Source: CAVSCR01 sp963726575
GTDB taxonomy: Bacteria > Actinomycetota > Actinomycetes > JAHEKZ01
Direction of reading: 5' to 3'
DNA length: 64,000 bases
NCBI GenBank assembly: GCA_963726575.1
Contig: CAVSCR010000007.1
Coordinates: 694,805 to 758,804 of the forward strand
The notes under the pieces are model-generated. The model did not search any database, had not been told where the DNA came from, and worked only from the letters and a program-made list of their open reading frames with translations. Below are positions 18,196 to 27,433 of this stretch, one piece after another. The position numbers and the translations under genes were made by a program. The stretch's first letter is position 1. Each line of letters starts with the position of its first letter.

Positions 18196-19266
18196 ATGTC
18201 CGCCGCCGCAGTCACCACGCAGAGCTCCGCGGAGGTCGGCGGGGCTGGCGTGGCAATCGCGCTGCGCGGGCTGCGCAAGACGTTCGGCGACGTGGTAGCT
18301 GTCGATGGCGTCGACCTCGACATCTACAACGGCGAGTTCCTGACGTTGCTCGGGCCATCGGGGTCGGGCAAGACCACCGTGCTCCGGATGATCGCGGGGT
18401 TCGAGCTGCCCACGGCCGGCACCATCACGCTCTCGGGCGAGGACGTCACGCGTAGACCGCCGTTCGACCGTGACGTGAATACCGTGTTCCAGGACTACGC
18501 GCTGTTCCCGACCATGTCGGTCCTGCAGAACGTCGAGTACGGGCTCATGGTGAAGAAGGTGGGGCGCAGCGAGCGCCGGCAACGTGCCGAGGAAGCGCTG
18601 GGTGCCGTCCATCTGAGCGACTACGGCGCGCGGCGACCCGCCCAGCTGTCCGGTGGACAGCGGCAGCGCGTGGCGCTCGCGCGAGCGTTGGTGAATCGCC
18701 CCAAGGTGCTGCTGCTCGACGAGCCGCTCGGCGCGCTCGACCTGAAGCTGCGTCAGCAGATGCAGATCGAGCTCAAGGAGCTGCAGCGCGACGTCGGCAT
18801 CACCTTCGTCTTCGTCACCCACGACCAAGAAGAAGCACTGACCATGTCGGACCGGATCGCCGTGTTCGACGCCGGACAGGTGCAACAGATCGGGAGCCCG
18901 GCTGAGGTCTACGAGCGTCCCGGGTCGCACTTCGTCGCGTCGTTCGTGGGAACGTCGAACGTGTTGGCCGACGACGCGGCGCAGCAGGTGCTGGGGCGCA
19001 CCGGCTCGTTCTCGATCCGCCCTGAGAAGATCAGACTCAGCGAGCCGGACGCTCCGGTCGCTGCGGGGGAGCACTTCGCCGACGGCGTGGTCACCGAAGT
19101 GGAGTACGTCGGCTCGATCACGCGGTTCCTGGTGAACCTCGATGTAGGGGGTCACCTGGTGGCCCTGCAGCAGAACCTCACCACCACGTCGACCGACGTG
19201 GCCAGGTTCCGGAATCGTCGCGTCCGACTGGTGTGGGACAGCGACCACGAGTTCGAACTGGCCTGA
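18196..19266 (+). CDS. potA: Spermidine/putrescine-type ABC transporter ATP-binding protein
   Basis: A 356-residue ATPase of the polyamine/opine/phosphonate uptake family. The Walker A GPSGSGKTT, Q-loop FQDYALFP, signature LSGGQRQR, Walker B VLLLDEPLGALD and H-loop FVTHDQEE are intact. A C-terminal TOBE-like regulatory domain (FSIRPEKIRLSE) follows. A clear AAGGAG site precedes ATG 18196. It heads a six-gene block (ATPase, binding protein, two permeases, kynureninase, alpha/beta hydrolase) set between the purL and purF segments. The transported substrate could be a polyamine or something linked to kynurenine catabolism. Confidence 0.92.
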   Translation: MSAAAVTTQSSAEVGGAGVAIALRGLRKTFGDVVAVDGVDLDIYNGEFLTLLGPSGSGKTTVLRMIAGFELPTAGTITLSGEDVTRRPPFDRDVNTVFQDYALFPTMSVLQNVEYGLMVKKVGRSERRQRAEEALGAVHLSDYGARRPAQLSGGQRQRVALARALVNRPKVLLLDEPLGALDLKLRQQMQIELKELQRDVGITFVFVTHDQEEALTMSDRIAVFDAGQVQQIGSPAEVYERPGSHFVASFVGTSNVLADDAAQQVLGRTGSFSIRPEKIRLSEPDAPVAAGEHFADGVVTEVEYVGSITRFLVNLDVGGHLVALQQNLTTTSTDVARFRNRRVRLVWDSDHEFELA

Positions 19267-19326
19267 CGGCCGGAGTCAGACCATCGCGGAACGCTCCGCG
19301 GCGGACAACGAGAGGGAGGCACCCAG

Positions 19327-20535
19327 GTGCGACTCAAGCGTTTGGTGGCGGTGGGAGCCGTAGCTTCGTCGGTCGTGATGCTGGCAGCGGCATGCGGGAG
19401 TTCCAGCGGTGGAGGTTCGACGTCCGGGGCTGGCCAGACCCCGCCGGCGATGACGCCGTACGCCGGCCCGGTCGGGGCGGGCGAGGGGCAGCTCAACGTG
19501 CTCGCCTGGCCGGGGTATGCCGAGAACGGCAGCAACTACCCGAACGTCGACTGGGTGACACCGTTCGAGAAGAAGACCGGGTGCCAGGTCAACGTCCATA
19601 CGTTCAACACCTCCGACGACAGCTTCAAGTTGATGCAGAGCGGTCAGTACGACGTAGTGTCGGCCTCCGGCGACGCGTCGCGTCGGTTGATCTACGGCGG
19701 CTACGTGCAGCCGGTGAACCTCGACCTGGTCACCACGTACCCAGACATCTTCCCCGACCTGAAGATGCAGACGTACAACAGCGTCGACGGGGTCGCGTAC
19801 GGCGTTCCACACGGCCGTGGCGCGAACCTGCTGGCTTACAACCCGAAAGTCGTCTCCCCGGCCCCGGAGCACGCTGACTGGGGATCGGTGTTCGATGGCA
19901 GTTCGCCCTACTCCGGCAAGGTGACCGCCTACGACAACCCGATCTACATCGCCGATGCGGCGCTGTACCTGATGAACACGCAGCCGAGTCTCGGGATCAC
20001 GAACCCGTACGCATTGACGCAGACGCAACTCGATGCAGCAGCGGCCGTGCTGAAGACGCAGAAGTCGATCATCGGCGAGTACTGGAGCGACGCGACCAAG
20101 CAGATCCAGTCGTTCCAGAGCGGGAACACCGTGCTGGGGACGACGTGGCAGTACCAGGTGGGTGCCCTTGCGGGGACCAAGAACCCGGTCAAGGCGTTCG
20201 TGCCCGACGGTGGCGCGACCGGCTGGTCGGACACCTGGATGGTGGCGGCGAACACGCCCAACATCAACTGCTCGTACCTGTGGCTGAACTGGATCACCTC
20301 ACCCGACGTCCAGGCCCAGGTGGTGCAGTACTTCGGTGAGGCTCCGGCTAACTCGAAGGCCTGCGCCCTCACAGCCAAGGGGTGGTGCACGGAGTACCAC
20401 GCTGGTGACGCGGCGTACTGGAAGAAGATCTGGTTCTGGAACACGCCCACCAAGGACTGCATCAACGGAAGTGGTTCGGACTGTACGGACTACAACGCGT
20501 GGGTGCAGGCCTGGCAGAGCGTGCGCAACTCATGA
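19327..20535 (+). CDS. potD: ABC transporter substrate-binding lipoprotein (PotD-like)
   Basis: A 402-residue secreted solute-binding protein. It begins with a basic N-terminus, a hydrophobic core and the lipobox LAAAC with Cys23 as lipid anchor, followed by a Ser/Gly linker. The mature part resembles PotD/PotF-type spermidine/putrescine receptors: LNVLAWPGYAEN, FEKKTGCQVNV, SGQYDVVSASGDASRRLI, GVPHGRGANLLAYN and WLNWITSPDVQAQV. GTG 19327 is preceded by GAGGGAGG. Whether the aspartates that hold polyamine amines are present would need a structural alignment. It is located 60 bp after the ATPase gene and followed by a strong hairpin. Confidence 0.88.
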   Translation: MRLKRLVAVGAVASSVVMLAAACGSSSGGGSTSGAGQTPPAMTPYAGPVGAGEGQLNVLAWPGYAENGSNYPNVDWVTPFEKKTGCQVNVHTFNTSDDSFKLMQSGQYDVVSASGDASRRLIYGGYVQPVNLDLVTTYPDIFPDLKMQTYNSVDGVAYGVPHGRGANLLAYNPKVVSPAPEHADWGSVFDGSSPYSGKVTAYDNPIYIADAALYLMNTQPSLGITNPYALTQTQLDAAAAVLKTQKSIIGEYWSDATKQIQSFQSGNTVLGTTWQYQVGALAGTKNPVKAFVPDGGATGWSDTWMVAANTPNINCSYLWLNWITSPDVQAQVVQYFGEAPANSKACALTAKGWCTEYHAGDAAYWKKIWFWNTPTKDCINGSGSDCTDYNAWVQAWQSVRNS

Positions 20536-20556
20536 CCTGAGTTCGTTCTACTCGAC

Positions 20557-20593
20557 GGGTCTGGTGCGCGCGTCGTTGGCGCGCACCAGACCC
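20557..20593 (+). promoter_or_regulatory. Perfect 15-bp stem-loop between receptor and permease genes
   Basis: Arms GGGTCTGGTGCGCGC and GCGCGCACCAGACCC enclose a 7-nt loop. The element follows the binding-protein stop by 21 nt and directly abuts the GGAGGAG ribosome-binding site of the first permease. Such intra-operon hairpins typically protect or terminate upstream message, giving more receptor than permease. The lack of a T run and its closeness to the ribosome-binding site favour mRNA stabilisation or partial termination. Confidence 0.75.
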
Positions 20594-20607
20594 GGAGGAG
20601 ACTCCTG

Positions 20608-21519
20608 ATGACCAACACGACGGCGACGGCGCCGCCGAGGGCTCCTCGCCCGGGTCCCGTCCACCGGTTGTCTGCGGCGTTGTTCCGACATCCGCGGGCG
20701 CGGCTCGTCGTCCTCGCGACACCGCCGATGCTCTGGCTCGTCGTGGCCTACCTGGCTGCCCTCGCAGCGCTGCTCATCACGGCGTTCTACACCACTGACT
20801 CGCTGACCGGGCACATCATTCGCCAGCCGACGCTTGTGAACTTCCAGACCATCCTTCACGAGCCGTTCTACCGGATCCTGACGGTGCGCACCGTCTCCGT
20901 GGCGGTCATCGTGACCGTGATCGACGCCTTCCTTGCGATCCCCTTCGGCTTGTTCCTCTCCAAGGTGGTCAGTCGACGGTGGCAGGGCGTCCTGGTCGTC
21001 GCCATGCTGGTTCCGTTGTGGGCGTCGTACCTGGTCAAGGCGTACGCCTGGCGCACCCTGTTCGAGCTCGGCGGGGTTCTCGACTGGATGCTCAAGCCGT
21101 TGGGCCTGCACGGCCCGGGGTTCGGCATGACTGCCGTCATCGTCGTCGAGTGCTACCTCTGGTTCCCCTACATGGTGGTAGCTGTCTTCGCCGGGTACGA
21201 ACGGCTGCCCAACACTTTGCTGGAGGCATCGTCTGACCTTGGGGCGAAGGGGTGGCGCACCTTCCGGTCGGTCGTGCTGCCGATGGTGTTCCCGGCGATC
21301 GTCGCGGGTTCGGTGTTCACGTTCTCGCTGACCCTCGGCGACTACATCGCGGTGAGCCTCGTCGGCGGACAGATCGAGTTCCTCGGAAACGTCATCTACA
21401 GCGATGTCGCCGGATCGGCCAACCAACCGTTGGGGGCGGCCTTGTCGATGATCCCTATCACGCTGGTTCTGCTGTACCTGTTCGTGATCCGCCGCTCCGG
21501 GGCGTTGTCGGAGCTGTGA
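20608..21519 (+). CDS. potB: ABC transporter permease (PotB-like)
   Basis: A 303-residue inner-membrane permease with about six transmembrane segments, the first near LWLVVAYLAALAALLITAF. The EAA loop is visible as EASSDLGAKGWRTFRSVVLP, the site where the ATPase docks. It starts at ATG 20608 behind a strong GGAGGAG site that immediately follows the stem-loop. It pairs with the downstream permease to form the heterodimeric channel of the polyamine-type transporter. Confidence 0.9.
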   Translation: MTNTTATAPPRAPRPGPVHRLSAALFRHPRARLVVLATPPMLWLVVAYLAALAALLITAFYTTDSLTGHIIRQPTLVNFQTILHEPFYRILTVRTVSVAVIVTVIDAFLAIPFGLFLSKVVSRRWQGVLVVAMLVPLWASYLVKAYAWRTLFELGGVLDWMLKPLGLHGPGFGMTAVIVVECYLWFPYMVVAVFAGYERLPNTLLEASSDLGAKGWRTFRSVVLPMVFPAIVAGSVFTFSLTLGDYIAVSLVGGQIEFLGNVIYSDVAGSANQPLGAALSMIPITLVLLYLFVIRRSGALSEL

Positions 21520-21523
21520 TGCC

Positions 21524-22426
21524 GTGATCCTCTCGCGCGGAACGCGACTCTTCCTGTGGGCCGTGGCGGCCCTCATCCTCTTCCTGATCTACCTCCCGCT
21601 CGTCGTTGTCGTCATCGGCTCGTTCAACCCGGCACGCAACTTCAGTTGGCCGCCCCAGGGCTTCTCGTTGACGTGGTGGTCGGCTGCCTTCCACAACGAT
21701 GGCCTGCGCCTGGCCATCTGGACCTCGTTGCGGGTCGCGTTCTGCGCTGTGACGGTCTCGTTGTTCCTGGGAACCATGTTGTCGTTCGCCGTTGCGCGCT
21801 ACCGCTGGTTCGGCCGCGACTCCGTCACGTTCCTCGTCGTACTTCCGATCACCCTCCCCGGCATCGTCACCGGTGTCGCCCTGCAGAACGCGTTCCTCAA
21901 CTACTCGGTGCTCGGCATCAGTCTCGGATTCTGGACCGTGGTGATCGGTCACGCGACGTTCACCATCGTGGTGGTGTTCAACAACGTCGTAGCTCGGCTG
22001 CGAAGGACGGCGACTTCGTTCGAGGACGCCTCGATGGACCTCGGAGCGCACACCTTCCGTACCTTCTGGCACGTCACGCTGCCGTCGGTGCGAAGCGCAC
22101 TGGCCGCCGGGGCACTGTTGGCGTTCGGGTTGTCGTTCGACGAGATCATCGTGACGCAGTTCACCGCTGGTCCGGGTGTTACCACGCTCCCGATCTGGAT
22201 CTACAACAACTTCACCCGCCCGAACCAGGCGCAGATCGTCAATGTCGTTGCCGCGGTGCTGATCCTCATCTCGATCATCCCGGTGTACGCGACGCAGCGT
22301 CTCGCCGGGGAGGACTCCGGCACCGGTCGTCGTCGGACCCGTCGGCGTGATGCGGCCGGCGACGGTGCAGGCGACCTCGCGTTCACGGCCGCGACGGCGC
22401 CTGCCGCGGAGTACCCGCAGGCATGA
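21524..22426 (+). CDS. potC: ABC transporter permease (PotC-like)
   Basis: The second permease, 300 residues, with an N-terminal transmembrane helix (LFLWAVAALILFLIYLPLVV) and an EAA loop EDASMDLGAHTFRTFWHVTL. GTG 21524 lies four bases after the first permease stop. The C-terminal ~35 residues are an Arg/Ala-rich cytoplasmic tail not needed for the fold. The stop overlaps the kynureninase ATG, so the transporter and the catabolic enzymes are translationally coupled. Confidence 0.9.
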   Translation: MILSRGTRLFLWAVAALILFLIYLPLVVVVIGSFNPARNFSWPPQGFSLTWWSAAFHNDGLRLAIWTSLRVAFCAVTVSLFLGTMLSFAVARYRWFGRDSVTFLVVLPITLPGIVTGVALQNAFLNYSVLGISLGFWTVVIGHATFTIVVVFNNVVARLRRTATSFEDASMDLGAHTFRTFWHVTLPSVRSALAAGALLAFGLSFDEIIVTQFTAGPGVTTLPIWIYNNFTRPNQAQIVNVVAAVLILISIIPVYATQRLAGEDSGTGRRRTRRRDAAGDGAGDLAFTAATAPAAEYPQA

Positions 22427-23673
22427 ACCGGGACGACGCGCTCGCCCGCGACACCGCCGACCCTCTTGCGGGTCTGCGCGGCCGAGTCGTTCGCCACGAT
22501 CCCGACCTGATCTACCTCGACGGCAACAGCCTCGGCATGCTGCCGGTGGCCAGTCGAGACCGCCTGGCACATGTGATCGACGCCGAGTGGGGTGGTGAGC
22601 TGATCCGGGGGTGGCACCACTGGTTCGACCTGCCCACTGACGTGGGCGACGCCATGGGCGCTGCGCTCCTGGGTGCGGGACCCGGGCAGGTGCTCGTGTG
22701 CGACACCATCACGGTGAACCTGTACAAGCTCGCGTGGGCTGCCCTGGTCCGCCAACCGGGTCGCGACGTGATCGTCAGCGATGCCCGCAACTTCCCTACC
22801 GATCGTTACGTACTCGAGGGCGTCGCGGAGCAACGCGGAGGTTCGGTCCGTTACGTCGAGAGCGACCCGGTGCACGGCGTCGATCCAGGGGCATTGGCCG
22901 ACGTCCTCGACGACAACGTGGCGTTGCTGGAGCTGTCGCACGTCGACTATCGCAGCGGCGCTCTGGCCGACCTTCCGGCGATCACCAGTCTCGCCCATGG
23001 GCACGGCGTCCTCGTGCTCTGGGATCTGGCGCACTCCGCTGGCGCGGTGCCGGTGGACCTCGACCGCCACGACGTCGACCTTGCCGTCGGGTGCACCTAC
23101 AAGTACCTGAACGCCGGGCCCGGTGCACCGGGCTTCCTCTACGTGAACCGACGGATGGTCGACACGGTCGAGTCACCGATCCGCGGCTGGTGGGGCCAAC
23201 GCGACCCGTTCGACATGGATCTGCCCTACGAACCCGCGCCCGGGATCCGCCGCTTCCTCTCCGGGTCGCAGACGGTGCCTGGCCTGGCTGCGGTCGAGAC
23301 CGGCGTGGCGTCGCTCGCCGAAGCAGGCCTGCCGGCACTGCGCGAGAAGTCCATCGCGCTCACGACGTACCTGGTGGAACTCGTTGACGAGTGGTTGGTG
23401 CCGCTGGGCTTCGAGCTGCGCAGCCCCCGGGACCCACAGCGTCGTGGTGGCCACGTCGTCGTCGCGCATCCGCAGGCCCACCAGATCGGCGTTGCGATGG
23501 TTCGGGAAGCACGCGTGGTGCCCGACGTCCGCCCACCCGATCTCATCCGGCTGGCACCCGCACCTCTGACCACGAGCTACACGGACGTGTTCGACGGGCT
23601 GCAGCGGATGCGAGACCTCGTGATGAGCCGGCGTCATGAGTCGCTGGACGTCTCGGCGCTGCGGGTGAGGTGA
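22423..23673 (+). CDS. kynU: Kynureninase
   Basis: A 416-residue PLP enzyme that hydrolyses L-kynurenine to anthranilate and alanine. Family features are YLDGNSLGMLP at the N-terminus, the GWHHWFDLP region, SDARNFPTDRY, WDLAHSAGAVPVDL with the PLP-contacting Asp, and GCTYKYLNAGPGAPGF containing Schiff-base Lys227. WWGQRDPFDMDL and RRFLSGSQTVPGLAAVE are also standard. The ATG overlaps the permease stop and the stop overlaps the next gene (4 nt each). No tryptophan 2,3-dioxygenase gene is visible in the window. Confidence 0.92.
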   Translation: MNRDDALARDTADPLAGLRGRVVRHDPDLIYLDGNSLGMLPVASRDRLAHVIDAEWGGELIRGWHHWFDLPTDVGDAMGAALLGAGPGQVLVCDTITVNLYKLAWAALVRQPGRDVIVSDARNFPTDRYVLEGVAEQRGGSVRYVESDPVHGVDPGALADVLDDNVALLELSHVDYRSGALADLPAITSLAHGHGVLVLWDLAHSAGAVPVDLDRHDVDLAVGCTYKYLNAGPGAPGFLYVNRRMVDTVESPIRGWWGQRDPFDMDLPYEPAPGIRRFLSGSQTVPGLAAVETGVASLAEAGLPALREKSIALTTYLVELVDEWLVPLGFELRSPRDPQRRGGHVVVAHPQAHQIGVAMVREARVVPDVRPPDLIRLAPAPLTTSYTDVFDGLQRMRDLVMSRRHESLDVSALRVR

Positions 23674-24419
23674 CGCAGGACGAGTCCGTGCTCGAGCGGA
23701 GCGCCGCCGGGCCGGACGAGGTGGTCGAGTACGGGCCATCGCCTGACCAGGTGGTCGACCTGTACCGAGGCGCCGGTTCCGATCCCACGGCCTTGGTCGT
23801 CTTCCTGCACGGCGGGTTCTGGCGTCAGCGCTACGACCGGCGTCACGCGCGCCCGCTGGCGGTCGACCTTGCCGCAGCCGGCGCCACGGTGGCGCTGGTC
23901 GAGTACCGACGCGTCGGCGCCGAGGGGTCGGGCGGCTGGCCGGCGACGTCCGACGACCTGCGGCTGGCCCTGGAGATGCTCTGCCAGCGGTGGGGGTCGA
24001 GCGGCCCGATCGTGGTGGGTGGGCACTCCGCCGGCGGCCACCTCGCTCTGTGGGCTGCCGCTCAGCCCGACCTGCCGACCTGGGACCGCACGGTCGGGTT
24101 GGCCGCCGTCTGCGACCTGACGATGTGCGACGAGGCCGACCTGGGCGATGGCGCGGCGAGGGCGCTGCTCGGAGGCAGTCCTCAGGAGCAACCAGAGGTC
24201 TGGGCCTCGGCTGATCCGTGCCGGTTGGCGACACCGTCGAGTCGCGTCACGTTGGTCCACGCCGTCGACGACACGGTCGTCCCGCTGCGGTTGTCCTACA
24301 GCTACGCACGTGCCCACCCGGGGGCGCCTGTGGTCGAGACCGTGGGCGGACACTTCGGCGTGATCGACCCGACCAGTCTGGCGTGGCCGACCGTACGCGA
24401 CGCCTTCCTGGTCCCCTAG
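23670..24419 (+). CDS. Alpha/beta-hydrolase, probable kynurenine formamidase
   Basis: A 249-residue alpha/beta-hydrolase. It shows the oxyanion motif HGGFW at residue 47, the nucleophile Ser120 in GHSAGGHLALW, an acidic residue in HAVDDTVVP and the catalytic His in GGHFGVID. The HGGxW plus GHSAG combination is that of animal/yeast-type kynurenine formamidases, which hydrolyse N-formylkynurenine to kynurenine. The 4-nt overlap with kynureninase strongly supports that role. It differs from the metal-dependent KynB normally found in bacteria. The assignment is by motif and context. Confidence 0.75.
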   Translation: MTQDESVLERSAAGPDEVVEYGPSPDQVVDLYRGAGSDPTALVVFLHGGFWRQRYDRRHARPLAVDLAAAGATVALVEYRRVGAEGSGGWPATSDDLRLALEMLCQRWGSSGPIVVGGHSAGGHLALWAAAQPDLPTWDRTVGLAAVCDLTMCDEADLGDGAARALLGGSPQEQPEVWASADPCRLATPSSRVTLVHAVDDTVVPLRLSYSYARAHPGAPVVETVGGHFGVIDPTSLAWPTVRDAFLVP

Positions 24420-24428
24420 ACTGACGTC

Positions 24429-26009
24429 GTGCCACGTGGCGACGGTCGGCTCTCCCACGACCTCCTTCCCGGCGAAAAGGGTCCACAGGACGCCTGTGGC
24501 GTCTTCGGAGTCTGGGCTCCTGGCGAAGAAGTCTCCAAGCTCACCTACTTCGGCCTGTACGCGTTGCAGCATCGAGGCCAGGAGTCCGCCGGAATCGCGG
24601 TCAGCGACGGCAACCGGATCGTGGTCTACAAGGACATGGGCCTGGTCGCGCAGGTCTTCGACGAGTCGCACCTGACCGCGCTGCAGGGCCACGCCGCCAT
24701 CGGCCACACGCGCTACTCGACCACCGGTTCCAGTGTCTGGGAGAACGCACAGCCCTCCTTCCGCTCCACCGCCACCGGACACGTTGCGCTGGCGCACAAC
24801 GGCAACCTCACCAACACCGGTGAGCTGTCCCTGATGGTGGAGGAGCAGCGGGAGAACCGCGGCGAGCTCGCCCTGGGCGGCACCGGCGTCGCGGGGGCGA
24901 CCTCCGACACTGACCTGGTGACCGCCCTGCTTGCGGGCCACCCGGAGCGGTCCCTGGAAGAGGCGGCCATGTACGTGCTGCCGCAGCTGCGCGGAGCGTT
25001 CTGCTTCGTCTTCATGGACGAAGGCACCGTCTACGCGGCGCGCGACCCCCAGGGCATCCGTCCGCTGGTGCTCGGACGGCTCGAGCGCGGCTGGGTGGTG
25101 GCGTCGGAATCGGCCGCCCTGGACATCGTCGGAGCGTCGTACGTCCGCGAGATCGAACCGGGCGAGCTGGTGGCGATCGACGAGCACGGCCTGCGGAGCC
25201 GACGGTTCGCCGAGGCTCAGCCAAAGGGCTGCATCTTCGAGTACGTGTACCTCGCCCGCCCCGACACCAGCATCGCCGGACGCAGCGTCCACGAGGCGCG
25301 CGTCGAAGTGGGCCGTCGTCTGGCTCGCGAAGCGCCGGCCGATGCCGACCTGGTGATCCCGGTACCGGAGTCGGGAACGCCAGCCGCGATCGGGTACGCG
25401 CAGGAGAGTGGTATTCCGTACGCGCAGGGCCTGGTCAAGAACGCCTACGTCGGGCGCACCTTCATCCAGCCGAGCCAGACGATCCGGCAGCTCGGGATCC
25501 GGCTGAAGCTGAACCCATTGCGCGATGTCATCGCGGGCGCTCGGCTCGTCGTGGTCGACGACTCCATCGTGCGCGGCAACACCCAGCGCGCACTGGTACG
25601 GATGCTGCGCGAAGCCGGCGCCGCCGAGGTGCACGTGCGGATCTCGAGTCCCCCGGTCAAGTGGCCGTGTTTCTACGGCATCGACTTCGCCACCCGCGCC
25701 GAGCTGATCGCGAACGGGTTGAGCGTCGATGAGATTCGGCAGTCGATCGGCGCCGACTCACTGTCGTACATCACGCTTCCGGAGCTGATCGAGGCGACGA
25801 CGATCCCTGCGGAGCGGTTGTGCACGGCTTGCTTCACCGGCAACTACCCGATCGCGCTGCCCGATCCGGAGCAGCTGGGCAAACATCTGCTCGAGGGCTA
25901 CGAGCGCACAGCCGTCAGCGCCGCACCGTCCACCGAGGACCTGCCCCTGGACGGCCGTCTCGGCCAGACCTTGGGGGCGGGCGCCGAAGACGCGCTGAGC
26001 CGACCGTGA
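24429..26009 (+). CDS. purF: Amidophosphoribosyltransferase
   Basis: PurF makes phosphoribosylamine from PRPP and glutamine, the first committed step of purine synthesis. The 526-residue protein starts at GTG 24429 and has a 22-residue propeptide before nucleophile Cys23 (DACGVFGVW), which must be exposed by processing. The glutaminase half shows RYSTTGSS and HNGNLTN. The PRPP loop is VVVDDSIVRGNT. Cysteines in KGCIFEYVY, KWPCFYGID and LCTACFTGNYP fit the [4Fe-4S] type of PurF known from Bacillus. It is coupled to purM by a 4-nt overlap. Confidence 0.97.
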   Translation: MPRGDGRLSHDLLPGEKGPQDACGVFGVWAPGEEVSKLTYFGLYALQHRGQESAGIAVSDGNRIVVYKDMGLVAQVFDESHLTALQGHAAIGHTRYSTTGSSVWENAQPSFRSTATGHVALAHNGNLTNTGELSLMVEEQRENRGELALGGTGVAGATSDTDLVTALLAGHPERSLEEAAMYVLPQLRGAFCFVFMDEGTVYAARDPQGIRPLVLGRLERGWVVASESAALDIVGASYVREIEPGELVAIDEHGLRSRRFAEAQPKGCIFEYVYLARPDTSIAGRSVHEARVEVGRRLAREAPADADLVIPVPESGTPAAIGYAQESGIPYAQGLVKNAYVGRTFIQPSQTIRQLGIRLKLNPLRDVIAGARLVVVDDSIVRGNTQRALVRMLREAGAAEVHVRISSPPVKWPCFYGIDFATRAELIANGLSVDEIRQSIGADSLSYITLPELIEATTIPAERLCTACFTGNYPIALPDPEQLGKHLLEGYERTAVSAAPSTEDLPLDGRLGQTLGAGAEDALSRP

Positions 26010-27079
26010 CCGGTGCCTCGTACGAGGCGGCGGGGGTCAGCATCGAAGCCGGTGACCGCGCCGTCGAACTGATGCGTGAGTCGGTGTTGCGGGCCCGACG
26101 CCCCGAGGTGGTTGGCGGGATCGGCGGATTCGCGGGGTTGTTCGACGCCTCAGCGCTGAAGGGCTACCTGCGGCCGCTGCTCGCCAGTGCCACCGACGGC
26201 GTAGGCACCAAGGTCGACATCGCGCGCCGGATGGATGTGCACGACACGATCGGCATCGACCTGGTCGCGATGGTGCTCGACGACCTCGTGGTGTGCGGAG
26301 CCGAACCGCTGTTCATGACCGACTACATCGCCACCGGTCGCGTCGACCCACCGCGGATCGCGGCCATCGTCTCCGGGATCGCGGAGGGGTGTCGCCGTGC
26401 CGGCGCTGCCCTTGTGGGCGGCGAGACCGCAGAGCACCCGGGTTTGCTGGAGCCCGACGAGTACGACCTGGCCGGTGCGGGCACGGGCGTCGTCGAGTCC
26501 GACTCCTTGCTCGGCCCGCACCGCGTGCACGCGGGTGACGTCGTGATCGCCCTGGGCAGCAGCGGCCTGCACTCCAACGGGTACTCACTCGTGCGGCACG
26601 TGCTGCTCGATCGCGGCGGGTGGGCTCTCGACGCCGAGGTGCCGGAGCTCGGGCGCGCCTTGGGCGCGGAACTGCTCGAGCCGACGCGCATCTACGCCTT
26701 GGACTGCCTGAACCTGGCCGCGGACCCGGCTTGTGGGGTGCACGCGTTCGCGCATGTCACCGGCGGGGGACTGGCGGCCAACCTGGCCCGGGTGTTGCCG
26801 TCGGGCAGCCGTACCCGACTCGACCGGTCGACCTGGACGCCGCAACCGATCTTCGCGTTCGTCCAGGGCGTCGGGAAAGTGGAGACGTCGGAGCTGGAGC
26901 GGACGTTGAACCTGGGCGTCGGCATGGTGGCCGTCGTGGCGAGTGACGGCGCCGATGCCGCCATCACGCGACTCGGCCAGCGCGGGGTGCCCGCGTGGGT
27001 GTGCGGTGAGGTGCTCGAGGCGGGACCGGCCGGTGACGGCCCGGCGGCCGTGGTGGAACTGGTGGGCGACTACGCCTGA
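26006..27079 (+). CDS. purM: Phosphoribosylformylglycinamidine cyclo-ligase
   Basis: PurM (AIR synthetase) closes the imidazole ring of FGAM using ATP. It is 357 residues from GTG 26006, which overlaps the purF stop; earlier in-frame codons inside purF are not family-like. It has DGVGTKVDIA, DLVVCGAEPLFMTDYIA, LVGGETAEHPG, SSGLHSNGYSLVR, and HVTGGGLAANLARVLP. It is the last gene of the purF-purM pair and overlaps tail-to-tail with DUF3073 by 10 bp. Confidence 0.97.
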   Translation: MTGASYEAAGVSIEAGDRAVELMRESVLRARRPEVVGGIGGFAGLFDASALKGYLRPLLASATDGVGTKVDIARRMDVHDTIGIDLVAMVLDDLVVCGAEPLFMTDYIATGRVDPPRIAAIVSGIAEGCRRAGAALVGGETAEHPGLLEPDEYDLAGAGTGVVESDSLLGPHRVHAGDVVIALGSSGLHSNGYSLVRHVLLDRGGWALDAEVPELGRALGAELLEPTRIYALDCLNLAADPACGVHAFAHVTGGGLAANLARVLPSGSRTRLDRSTWTPQPIFAFVQGVGKVETSELERTLNLGVGMVAVVASDGADAAITRLGQRGVPAWVCGEVLEAGPAGDGPAAVVELVGDYA

Positions 27080-27258
27080 CGCCGTCCGCGGTCGTCGTCG
27101 GAGTAGCGCTCGTCGTCGTCGGTGTCCTGGTCGTCGCTGTCCTCCGACGCGCCCGTCCCCAGTTCGGCGGTGAGCGCGTCGACATCGAGGTCGCCAGTTG
27201 CGTACTTCAACTGACGGGCGACCTTGGTCTGCTTGGCCTTAGCCCGGCCGCGACCCAT
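27070..27258 (-). CDS. DUF3073 family protein
   Basis: A 62-residue basic-then-acidic protein, starting at ATG 27258 where the conserved MGRGRAKAKQTKVARQLKY begins; the longer in-frame start at 27291 lacks conservation. The C-terminal half is rich in Asp and Glu. DUF3073 is found almost only in actinobacteria, regularly beside purM and bldC as here. Function is unknown. Confidence 0.9.
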   Translation of the reverse strand: MGRGRAKAKQTKVARQLKYATGDLDVDALTAELGTGASEDSDDQDTDDDERYSDDDRGRRQA

Positions 27259-27433
27259 GGGCGGGACCCCCTCTGCGGGGCCGTGCCCCACGAACGGTTC
27301 TCACACACTCGACCGCGTCGCGGACTCGCTCCTGCGACGCCACTCCAGGGTAAGGGATAACCCGACCGGTTGGGGAGGTGGCCCGGCCAGCCAACGGCCG
27401 GCAGGCGCCAGTCCCGGTGGGATGACCCCCTCG

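Noticed and set aside
23634..25634. 666-codon minus-strand open frame
   Set aside because: Opposes the hydrolase gene and purF; frame openness is an effect of GC-rich third positions on the other strand.
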